5,034 nucleotides of DNA from assembly GCA_955652345.1 (NCBI GenBank), contig CATPBV010000298.1, positions 1-5,034 of the forward strand, in the 5' to 3' direction. The stretch comes from an uncultured Solirubrobacteraceae bacterium. GTDB lineage: Bacteria; Actinomycetota; Thermoleophilia; Solirubrobacterales; Solirubrobacteraceae. How positions within the stretch are numbered: position 1 is the stretch's first letter; each line of letters begins with the position of its first letter. The notes under the pieces were generated by a model. That model did no database searches. It saw only the letters and a program-made list of their open reading frames with translations, and was not told where the DNA came from. Positions 1 through 4,625 of this stretch are shown here, in pieces. The translations under genes and the position numbers were made by a program.

Positions 1-1
1 C

Positions 2-832
2 GAATACAGCAGCTCCGGCAAGCAAATCGCGAGCTGGGAGCTGGCCGGAAAGATCGACGGCGTCGGCGGCGACCCGTCGGGGCATCGAGTGATCGCATCG
101 GTCAACGAAGACGGCAACTCGAGCCTCTACACGATCACGCCGTCCGCGCCGAGCGGCCAGCAGGTCCGCCACTACACCTACTCCCCGGCGCCCGACTCTG
201 GCTCGACCGGCGGCGTGCTGACGGGCGGCGGTAGCGACACCGTGACGGTCTTTCGCGGCCACATATACCTCAGCGCGTCGGCTCCGGCGACTCTTGGCGC
301 GACCGCGGTCTTCCGGGCCGAGCTGAACCCGGGGACCGGGATTGCGACGTTGACACGGACGTTCGAGGACAGCTCGATGGCTCGGGATGCCGTGAATGGC
401 GAGCGGGTCAAGCTCCATCTCACGGATCCCGACTCGAGCGCGGTTGTCCCTGTTGACAGCCCGCGGTACGGCGGCGACTTCGTGCTTGTCAGCCAGGGAG
501 ATCAGCAGCTCATCTTCGCGCGCCGCTTGACGCCGTCGTCGAATGACCTCACCCGCCTGCTGCTGAGACGCGGAAATGACCGCGCGGGCGTAGACGATGT
601 CCGCTGGTCGGAGGGCAGGCACGGACGACTCATCGTGGTCGACAACAAGGCAGGCACGATGTATGCGGTCTCCGGCGACTTCAAGGCCGGGACGGCGTTC
701 GGTTCGCTCGACACCGTCGGCAAGAACGCGAACACCACTGAGGTCGACACCATCGACCTGACGACAGGCCAACTGACGCCGTTCCTCACCGGCCTATCCA
801 CGGCGAAGGGGCTCCTCTGGCTTCCCGGTTGA
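2..832 (+). CDS. Uncharacterised beta-propeller-like protein, C-terminal part (5' end outside window)
   Basis: The frame is open from the first bases of the window (reading EYSSSGKQIASWELAGKIDG) and stops with TGA at 830-832, so about 276 residues of a longer protein are present. A GTG at 89 is only an internal valine: the upstream residues are of the same character and continue the same repeat-like text. Segments such as YSSSGKQIASWEL, ASVNEDGNSSLYTI, GRLIVVDNKAGTMYAVSG and EVDTIDLTTGQLTPFLTGL look like beta-strand blades of an NHL/YncE/SMP-30-type propeller. They are rich in Gly, Ser, Thr and Asp, with no cysteine or membrane segment in the visible part. Such proteins are often exported, but the N-terminus that would carry a signal peptide is not visible. 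I do not recognise a specific family or function. The protein ends cleanly in GLLWLPG, and the next gene begins 97 bases on. Confidence 0.75.
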   Translation, partial: EYSSSGKQIASWELAGKIDGVGGDPSGHRVIASVNEDGNSSLYTITPSAPSGQQVRHYTYSPAPDSGSTGGVLTGGGSDTVTVFRGHIYLSASAPATLGATAVFRAELNPGTGIATLTRTFEDSSMARDAVNGERVKLHLTDPDSSAVVPVDSPRYGGDFVLVSQGDQQLIFARRLTPSSNDLTRLLLRRGNDRAGVDDVRWSEGRHGRLIVVDNKAGTMYAVSGDFKAGTAFGSLDTVGKNANTTEVDTIDLTTGQLTPFLTGLSTAKGLLWLPG

Positions 833-883
833 GGTTCGCAGCGGTTCGCCGGGCCCAGTAGCTCCCCAGAAAGTCAACGGGTC

Positions 884-897
884 GGCTCCGCGGAGCC
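884..897. repeat. Palindromic repeat GGCTCCGCGGAGCC, copy 1
   Basis: This is a perfect 14-bp inverted repeat, extended to 16 bp by the flanking C883/G898. As RNA it would form a GGCTC/GAGCC stem (six pairs with the flanks) around a CGCG loop. It lies 51 bases after the stop of the first gene and 32 bases before the methyltransferase start. There is no T-run after it, so it is not a classical intrinsic terminator. It shares 18 identical bases (883-900) with copy 2 at 1654-1671. Confidence 0.8.
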
Positions 898-914
898 GGG
901 CCGGTTCGTTCGGC

Positions 915-920
915 TACGGT
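915..920 (+). promoter_or_regulatory. Possible -10 element (TACGGT) for a leaderless methyltransferase mRNA
   Basis: TACGGT fits the actinobacterial TAnnnT -10 pattern and ends nine bases before the ATG at 930. Transcription would then start at or just before the start codon. No Shine-Dalgarno sequence precedes the ATG, which agrees with leaderless translation. No good -35 is visible, and the pattern is weak enough to occur by chance. Confidence 0.3.
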
Positions 921-929
921 CTTGCTGCG

Positions 930-1651
930 ATGGGTGAGCGGTCGTTGGCCGAGGAGTGGGAGGCGCGGGCCGGCGACTGGGAGCGGTGGGTGCGTGTGCC
1001 GGGCCACGATCGTCACTTCCACCGCTACAACTGGCCGGCGTTCCTCGAGCTGATTCCGGATCCAGGAGTGCGACCCTGGACCTGGGCTGCGGCGAGGGCC
1101 GCGCGGGCCGGGTGTTGCGCGATCTCGGTCACCGGGTGACGGGCGTGGACGTTGCGCCGTCGCTCGCGGAGCTCGCTGCGGGGACTGCCACGTACGAGAG
1201 GGTCGTGGTCGCCGACGCTGCGGCGCTCCCGTTCGCCGACGTCACGTTCGACCTGGCGGTGGCGTTCATGTCGCTTCAGGACATGGACGACGCGGCCGGC
1301 GCGTTGCGGGAGACGGCACGAGTGCTCGTCCCGGGTGGACGTGTAGTTGCAGCGATCGTCCATCCGGTTGCGTCCGCACATCTCGGGCGCGAGGCGGCAC
1401 AGCAGCGCACCTACTTCGAAGTCCAGCGGACGATTGATGACATCGAGCGTGACGGGCTCTCGTTCACGTTCCACCAGATCCATCGTCCGCTGCACGCCTG
1501 GTTTGCACTGTTCTTCGAGGCCGGTTTCGTGATCGAGGATGTTCGCGAGCCACGGCCGAGCGACGCGGATGTCGCCGCTGACCCCAGACTCGCCAAGGCT
1601 CGGTCCACGCCCGCGTTCCTCCACCTTCGTGGCTCCGTCCACGCTCGGTGA
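930..1651 (+). pseudogene. Class I SAM-dependent methyltransferase, frameshifted near codon 48
   Basis: This is a predicted S-adenosylmethionine-dependent methyltransferase (Methyltransf_11-like, cytoplasmic) of unknown substrate. It begins at ATG 930 with MGERSLAEEWEARAGDWERW, a typical N-terminal helix for small proteins of this type, and reads to ELIPDPGV at about 1070. The sequence then continues one frame over as TLDLGCGEGRAGRVLRDLG (motif I, residues 49-67), VTGVD with the acidic Asp at about 74, ADAAALPF (96-102), FDLAVAFMSLQDMDD and RVLVPGGRVVAAIVHP. It ends at TGA 1649-1651. Restoring one base near 1072 gives PGV-R-TLDLGCGEG and a 240-residue protein, the family's normal size. As written, a gene caller would take a start at 956 in the second frame, whose first 38 or so residues are nonsense. 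The SAM-binding core is intact apart from the shift. The break could be a real mutation or a sequencing error. Confidence 0.82.
1068..1076 (+). other. Apparent single-base deletion (frameshift site) in the methyltransferase
   Basis: The frame reading GAT CCA GGA GTG (DPGV) must change to the frame reading ACC CTG GAC (TLD) between 1068 and 1073. One base inserted after GTGCG, for example GTG CGG ACC CTG, restores PGVRTLDLGCGEG. No slippery heptamer or strong downstream hairpin suggests programmed -1 frameshifting. Loss of one G from a GG pair would explain it. Confidence 0.75.
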
Positions 1652-1654
1652 TGC

Positions 1655-1668
1655 GGCTCCGCGGAGCC
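1655..1668. repeat. Palindromic repeat GGCTCCGCGGAGCC, copy 2
   Basis: This copy is identical to copy 1 and is also extended by C1654/G1669. It begins three bases after the methyltransferase stop codon and could fold into a CGCG-looped hairpin at the 3' end of that mRNA. The position suggests a role in termination or 3'-end protection, although no T-tract follows. Confidence 0.8.
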
Positions 1669-1674
1669 GGGTGT

Positions 1675-1688
1675 GGCTCCGCGGAGCC
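1675..1688. repeat. Palindromic repeat GGCTCCGCGGAGCC, copy 3
   Basis: This is a third identical 14-mer, 20 bp after copy 2 start to start, with flanking T1674/A1689 extending the pairing. Copies 2 and 3 form a tandem hairpin pair just downstream of the methyltransferase. Because the arms are the same, the RNA could also pair between copies. Confidence 0.8.
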
Positions 1689-1772
1689 ATGGCCGTTCGG
1701 AAAGGTCGAGACGTCACGTCGCCGTCTGGCGGCCGGCCACGCTAGCCCTCTCGTTCCGTCCGGCAGCCTCCA

Positions 1773-1778
1773 TAGTAT
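1773..1778 (+). promoter_or_regulatory. -10 element (TAGTAT) for the DUF222/HNH gene
   Basis: TAGTAT matches TAnnnT and is an A/T-rich island in GC-rich DNA. It ends eight bases before the ATG at 1787, so the transcript should start at or beside the start codon. There is no Shine-Dalgarno sequence before the ATG, which fits a leaderless mRNA. The -35 region (about 1750-1755) has no clear TTGACA-like hexamer. The adjoining SOS-like palindrome would overlap the transcription start. Confidence 0.5.
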
Positions 1779-1794
1779 GGGAACACATGTTCGA
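1779..1794. promoter_or_regulatory. LexA-type SOS box overlapping the start codon of the HNH gene
   Basis: The core GAACACATGTTC (1781-1792) has the GAAC-N4-GTTC form of Gram-positive/actinobacterial LexA sites. Against TCGAAC-N4-GTTCGA, the right half (1789-1794) is perfect and the left half reads GGGAAC, so 10 of 12 specified bases match. It lies immediately downstream of the TAGTAT -10 and includes the ATG at 1787, an ideal place for a repressor. Genes of the 13E12/DUF222 family in Mycobacterium tuberculosis are known members of the LexA regulon, which supports the reading. Confidence 0.6.
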
Positions 1795-2665
1795 TACAGC
1801 TCTTCCCCAGCCCGGCCGTTGGATTGACCGAACGGGCTCACGGCGACTGTCTCTCGACCAGCTGGAGCACCAGATCTGCGAGCTCGCGGCGCACATCGCA
1901 GCGGCCACCTGCCGGTGGCTGATGCTGATCGCAGAGTTCGATGAACGCGAAGGGTGGGCCGAATGGGGAGTTCACTCGTGCGCGCACTGGCTCTCCTGGC
2001 GATGCTCGATCACGCCGCGGACGGCGCGTGACCACGTCCGGGTGGCGCGACGCTTGACCGAGCTGCCGCTGATCCGTGAGGCGTTTGGCTGCGGCGAGCT
2101 GACGTATTCCAAGGTTCGCGCGCTCGCACGAGTCGCCACGGAGGAAACCGAGACTGCCCTGCTCGAGATCGCGCGCCACGCGACCGGAGCGCAGCTCGAG
2201 AAGCTCGTCCGCGGGTACCACGGAGCCCTGAGGGCGTCGGTCGGCGCGGCACAGCTTGCGCACGAACGGCGGTTCATGAGCTGGCACTGGGACGACGACG
2301 GCTCACTTCGCCTCGACGCCCGGCTCACCGCCGACGAGGGCGCGCTCGTGCTTGCGGCGTTGAATGCAGCCGAGGGGCCGCCGCAGGAGAACCAGGACGC
2401 GCAGGAGAATCGGGACGCGCGGCAGACGCGCGCCGATGCGCTCGTTAGCCTCGCGCGCTCCGGGCTTGCCTCGGATGGAGCAGATCGACCCGCCGGCGAC
2501 CCTTGCGAGCTCGTCGTTCACGTCGACGCCGACAGCCTGGCCGCGGATCGGATCGTCGAGCGCTCCGACTGGCCGACGGACCCGCGCTCGCGCCGGAGAC
2601 GGTCAGGAGGCTTGGATGCGATGCCGCGATCGTGCGAATCGTCGAACGCGACGGCCAGCCGTTGA
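1787..2665 (+). CDS. DUF222 (13E12-family) domain, N-terminal part of a frameshifted HNH endonuclease
   Basis: This is the N-terminal part of a DUF222/HNH protein, a family common in Actinobacteria, often in many copies and linked to mobile or repeat-like elements. ATG 1787 is preferred over the in-frame GTG at 1673: the 38 extra residues are unlike the family, part of them is encoded by the palindromic repeat, and the -10 and SOS box sit at 1787. DUF222 hallmarks are seen: WGVHSCAHWLSWRCSITPRTARDHVRVARRL (about residues 60-90), LPLIREAFGCGELTYSKVRALARVA (93-117), RLDARLTADEGALVLAAL, and ELVVHVDADSLAADRIVERS up to residue 260. Beyond about 2567 the frame becomes an Arg/Ser-rich shadow and stops at 2665. 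Restoring one base joins it to the HNH part and gives 441 residues, a normal length. The substrate and biological role of these proteins are poorly known. Confidence 0.85.
   Translation: MFDTALPQPGRWIDRTGSRRLSLDQLEHQICELAAHIAAATCRWLMLIAEFDEREGWAEWGVHSCAHWLSWRCSITPRTARDHVRVARRLTELPLIREAFGCGELTYSKVRALARVATEETETALLEIARHATGAQLEKLVRGYHGALRASVGAAQLAHERRFMSWHWDDDGSLRLDARLTADEGALVLAALNAAEGPPQENQDAQENRDARQTRADALVSLARSGLASDGADRPAGDPCELVVHVDADSLAADRIVERSDWPTDPRSRRRRSGGLDAMPRSCESSNATASR
2384..2419 (+). repeat. Imperfect 18-bp tandem duplication in the DUF222/HNH linker
   Basis: CAGGAGAACCAGGACGCG (2384-2401) is followed directly by CAGGAGAATCGGGACGCG (2402-2419), with two differences. The copies encode QENQDA and QENRDA. 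The block lies in a hydrophilic, probably flexible stretch after the AALNAAEGPP segment. It keeps the frame and so would only change linker length. Confidence 0.7.
2564..2571 (+). other. Apparent single-base deletion (frameshift site) in the HNH endonuclease gene
   Basis: Codons run in frame through TCC (S260, 2564-2566). The conserved text then continues one frame over from CTG at 2569 as LADGPALAPETVRRLGCDAA. One inserted base in the GA-CTG junction gives GAN CTG, reading S-(E/D)-LADG, which is exactly the family pattern. Loss of one base from an AA or CC pair would explain it. No slippery sequence is visible. Confidence 0.75.
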
Positions 2666-3111
2666 GCGTCGGTCGCCGGACGCGGACGATTCCGCCCGCG
2701 CTGAGGCGCGCGCTGCGAAGCCGGGACGAGGGCTGCCGGTTTCCGGGGTGCGGACATCGGAGGTACCTGCACGCGCACCACATCCATCACTGGGCGCGGG
2801 GTGGCAAGACCGAGCTCGAGAACCTGGTGCAGCTCTGCTCGTACCACCACCGGCTCGTACACGAGGGTGGATTCCAAGTCGATCGCAGCGGGTCGACAGG
2901 GTTCAGGTTTCGCCGGCCCGATGGGCGCCGGATCGCAGAGGCGCCGCAGTGCGGGACCGTTGCCGGTCCTGGGCTGATACGCCGGCACCGGCGGGACGGG
3001 CTGAATCTGGACGGCGACACGTGTCGACCGCTGTCCGCGGGCGACCGGATCGACTACGGGCTGGCCGTCGAGCTGCTGTGCGTTCGTGCCCGGGGGTCGC
3101 CCCTCAGCTAG
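2569..3111 (+). CDS. HNH endonuclease domain, C-terminal part of the frameshifted DUF222/HNH gene
   Basis: This is the nuclease half of the DUF222/HNH protein. The frame is technically open from a TTG at 2503, but only the part from about 2569 is real. It runs LADGPALAPETVRRLGCDAAIVRIVERDG, RRTRTIPPALRRALRSRDEGCRFPGC, then the HNH core. Numbering the restored protein, Cys317 and Cys322 (CRFPGC) with Cys351 and a later His of HHRLVH probably form a zinc site. His331-His332 (AHHIHHW), Asn346 (LENLVQLC) and His354-His355 are the HNH signature. All catalytic-type residues are present, so the gene decayed recently if at all. It ends at TAG 3109-3111, ten bases before the lyase start, so the two genes could be cotranscribed. 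DNA cleavage is inferred from the domain. Confidence 0.85.
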   Translation: MADGPALAPETVRRLGCDAAIVRIVERDGQPLSVGRRTRTIPPALRRALRSRDEGCRFPGCGHRRYLHAHHIHHWARGGKTELENLVQLCSYHHRLVHEGGFQVDRSGSTGFRFRRPDGRRIAEAPQCGTVAGPGLIRRHRRDGLNLDGDTCRPLSAGDRIDYGLAVELLCVRARGSPLS

Positions 3112-3114
3112 CGT
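3109..3114 (+). promoter_or_regulatory. Possible -10 element (TAGCGT) for the lyase gene
   Basis: TAGCGT fits TAnnnT, overlaps the HNH stop codon and ends seven bases before GTG 3122. This is the same geometry as at the two upstream genes. No strong Shine-Dalgarno sequence precedes the GTG. The match is weak and may be chance. Confidence 0.25.
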
Positions 3115-3121
3115 TCGCGGG

Positions 3122-4189
3122 GTGCACAATCCCCGTGAGTTCGGAAAGCCCCTTGCCATCGGCGCGCCGGCGCCGCGACTCGAGATCCCGTTCAAGCCGT
3201 CGAGGATGATCCACTTCTTCGACCCGAGCAACGAGAAGATGGCCGCGAAGCTGCCTGAGCTCGCCGCGCAGGCCGACATCCTGCTCGGCAACCTGGAGGA
3301 TGCAGTGGCTGTCGATCGCAAGGAGCCCGCCCGCGCCGGCCTGGTGAAAATTGGCAAAGAGATCGACTTTGGCGAAGCGGCGCTCTGGACTCGGGTCAAC
3401 AGCTTGGAGTCGCCATGGGTTCTCGACGACGTGACCACCCTGGTCGGCGAGATCGGCGACAAGCTCGAGGTGATCATGGTCCCGAAGGTCGAGGGCGCGT
3501 GGGACATCCACTATGTCGATCGGCTCCTCGCCCAGCTCGAGGCGAAGGCCGGGCTGACGCGCCCGATCCTCGTGCACGCGATTCTGGAGACGAGCCTCGG
3601 TGTGGTCAACCTCGAGGAGATCGCGACCGCAAGCCCTCGGATGCAGGGGATGAGCTTCGGACCGGCGGACCTCGCAGCATCGAGGCGCATGAAGACAACC
3701 CGCGTCGGCGGCGGCCACCCGGGCTACCTGGTGATCAGCGACCCCGATCCGGACGACCCGCAGGCGCCGCGCCGGATCGCCCAGCAGGACCCGTGGCACT
3801 ACTCGATCGCGCGCATGGTGGATGCGTGCACCTCGGCGGGGATCCTGCCGTTCTACGGCCCCTACGGGGACATCCGCGACGTCGAGGGCTGCGAGGCCCA
3901 GTTTCGCGCCGCCTTTCTGCTCGGGTGCGTTGGGGCATGGTCACTGCATCCGGTCCAGATCGAGATCGCCAAGCGCGTGTTCAGCCCCGATCCGGAGGAG
4001 GTCCGGTTCGCCAAGAAGGTGCTCGAGGCGATCCCGGACGGCCGCGGCGTGCACATGATCGACGGGAAGATGCAGGACGACGCAACCTGGAAGCAGTGCA
4101 AGGTGATGGTCTCGCTCGCCGAGATGCTCGCCCACAAGGATCCCGACCTGGCGGAGGCGTACGGCTTTGCGTATATCGGCCAAAGCTGA
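3122..4189 (+). CDS. Malyl-CoA lyase-like CoA-ester lyase (HpcH/HpaI aldolase, CitE family)
   Basis: This is a cytoplasmic Mg-dependent C-C lyase/aldolase, most like L-malyl-CoA/beta-methylmalyl-CoA lyase (Mcl). Mcl reversibly splits malyl-CoA to glyoxylate and acetyl-CoA, or methylmalyl-CoA to glyoxylate and propionyl-CoA. Numbered from GTG 3122 (355 residues), the family motifs are GNLED (56-60), WTRVN with the CoA/phosphate-side Arg (89-93), VPKVEG (120-125), HAILET with a probable metal Glu157, SFGPADLAASR with a probable metal Asp183 (178-188), FYGPYGD (244-250) and SLHPVQIEIAKRVF (274 on). The TTRVGGGHPGY and DPWHYSIARMVDAC segments are typical of the Mcl branch rather than citrate lyase beta. 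An in-frame start at 3086 exists but lies inside the HNH gene, so the GTG giving VHNPREFGKPLAIG is preferred. The gene overlaps the Rrf2 gene by 23 bases. Exact substrate (malyl-, methylmalyl-, citramalyl-CoA) cannot be told; no pathway partners are in view. Confidence 0.88.
   Translation: MHNPREFGKPLAIGAPAPRLEIPFKPSRMIHFFDPSNEKMAAKLPELAAQADILLGNLEDAVAVDRKEPARAGLVKIGKEIDFGEAALWTRVNSLESPWVLDDVTTLVGEIGDKLEVIMVPKVEGAWDIHYVDRLLAQLEAKAGLTRPILVHAILETSLGVVNLEEIATASPRMQGMSFGPADLAASRRMKTTRVGGGHPGYLVISDPDPDDPQAPRRIAQQDPWHYSIARMVDACTSAGILPFYGPYGDIRDVEGCEAQFRAAFLLGCVGAWSLHPVQIEIAKRVFSPDPEEVRFAKKVLEAIPDGRGVHMIDGKMQDDATWKQCKVMVSLAEMLAHKDPDLAEAYGFAYIGQS
4153..4157 (+). promoter_or_regulatory. Shine-Dalgarno sequence setting the TTG start of the Rrf2 gene
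   Basis: GGAGG lies inside the end of the lyase gene, nine bases before TTG 4167. It is the clearest ribosome binding site in the window. It supports the rare TTG start, which gives the canonical Rrf2 opening MRISAKADYAVRA. Its position suggests the regulator is translated from the lyase mRNA. Confidence 0.75.
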
Positions 4190-4625
4190 CTATGCCGTGC
4201 GCGCGGCGGTCGAGCTGGCGGCGACCCCAGGTGAGCGGCCGGTCAAGGCGGAGCTGATCGCCAAAGCGCAGGAGATCCCGCTCAACTTCCTCGAGAACAT
4301 CCTGGGCGAGCTGCGGCACGCGGGAATCGTCCGCAGCCACCGCGGCGCCGAAGGTGGCTTCCGGCTCGCCAGGCCGCCGGATCGGATCACGATCGCCGAC
4401 ATCATCCGTGCGGTCGAGGGCCCGCTGGCGAGCGTGCGCGGCGGCCCGCCCGAGGAGACCTCCTATCCGGGCGCGTCGGAGGCGCTGCCCAGGGTGTGGA
4501 TCGCGGTGCGGGCGAACCTGCGCAAGGTCGTCGAGCACGTGACGGTTGCCGACGTGGCGGGCGGGAAGCTGCCCGCCCCGATCGAGCGGCTGGCGAAGGA
4601 TCCGGAAGCCTGGCTCACGCGCTGA
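4167..4625 (+). CDS. Rrf2-family transcriptional regulator lacking Fe-S cysteines
   Basis: This is a winged helix-turn-helix DNA-binding regulator of 152 residues, normal length for Rrf2. The opening MRISAKADYAVRAAVELA (1-18), the recognition region AELIAKAQEIPLNFLENILGELRHAGIVRSHRG (28-60) and the wing AEGGFRLARPPDRITIADIIRAVEG (61-85) are diagnostic. IscR/NsrR-type members hold a [2Fe-2S] or [4Fe-4S] cluster with three cysteines near residues 90-110. This protein has no cysteine at all, so it cannot bind a cluster that way and should sense something else, possibly a protein or metabolite as CymR does. The TTG start overlaps the lyase gene by 23 bases, suggesting translational coupling. The 3' end overlaps the convergent cysA by 11 bases. 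A role in controlling sulfate/cysteine genes is inferred only from that neighbour and from CymR. Confidence 0.9.
   Translation: MRISAKADYAVRAAVELAATPGERPVKAELIAKAQEIPLNFLENILGELRHAGIVRSHRGAEGGFRLARPPDRITIADIIRAVEGPLASVRGGPPEETSYPGASEALPRVWIAVRANLRKVVEHVTVADVAGGKLPAPIERLAKDPEAWLTR

Noticed and set aside
1068..1076. Programmed -1 ribosomal frameshifting in the methyltransferase
   Set aside because: No X-XXY-YYZ slippery heptamer and no evident stimulatory structure; a lost base is simpler.
884..1688. CRISPR-like or insertion-sequence explanation for the three palindromes
   Set aside because: Repeats are 14-18 bp, irregularly spaced (771 and 20 bp), with no spacer array, transposase or target-site duplication seen.
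1025..1717. Long open frame on the minus strand opposite the methyltransferase (230 codons)
   Set aside because: Its translation is Arg-rich and low in family character, and it lies opposite clear SAM motifs; it is a high-GC shadow.
1673..1786. Upstream GTG start that would lengthen the DUF222 protein by 38 residues
   Set aside because: The added residues are partly encoded by a palindromic repeat, do not resemble the family, and would place the -10 and SOS box inside the gene.
3086..3121. Upstream start for the lyase, overlapping the HNH gene
   Set aside because: The extra twelve residues (MPGGRPSASVRG) are not family-like; GTG 3122 gives the expected N-terminus right after the HNH stop.
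2518..3507. 329-codon open frame on the minus strand across the HNH domain and lyase start
   Set aside because: It crosses two real genes, has no recognisable motif and an Arg/Pro/Ser-rich composition typical of antisense shadows.
3415..4257. 280-codon plus-strand frame inside the lyase and Rrf2 genes
   Set aside because: It reads Arg/Gly-rich low-complexity text while the overlapping frame is a clean CitE-family enzyme.
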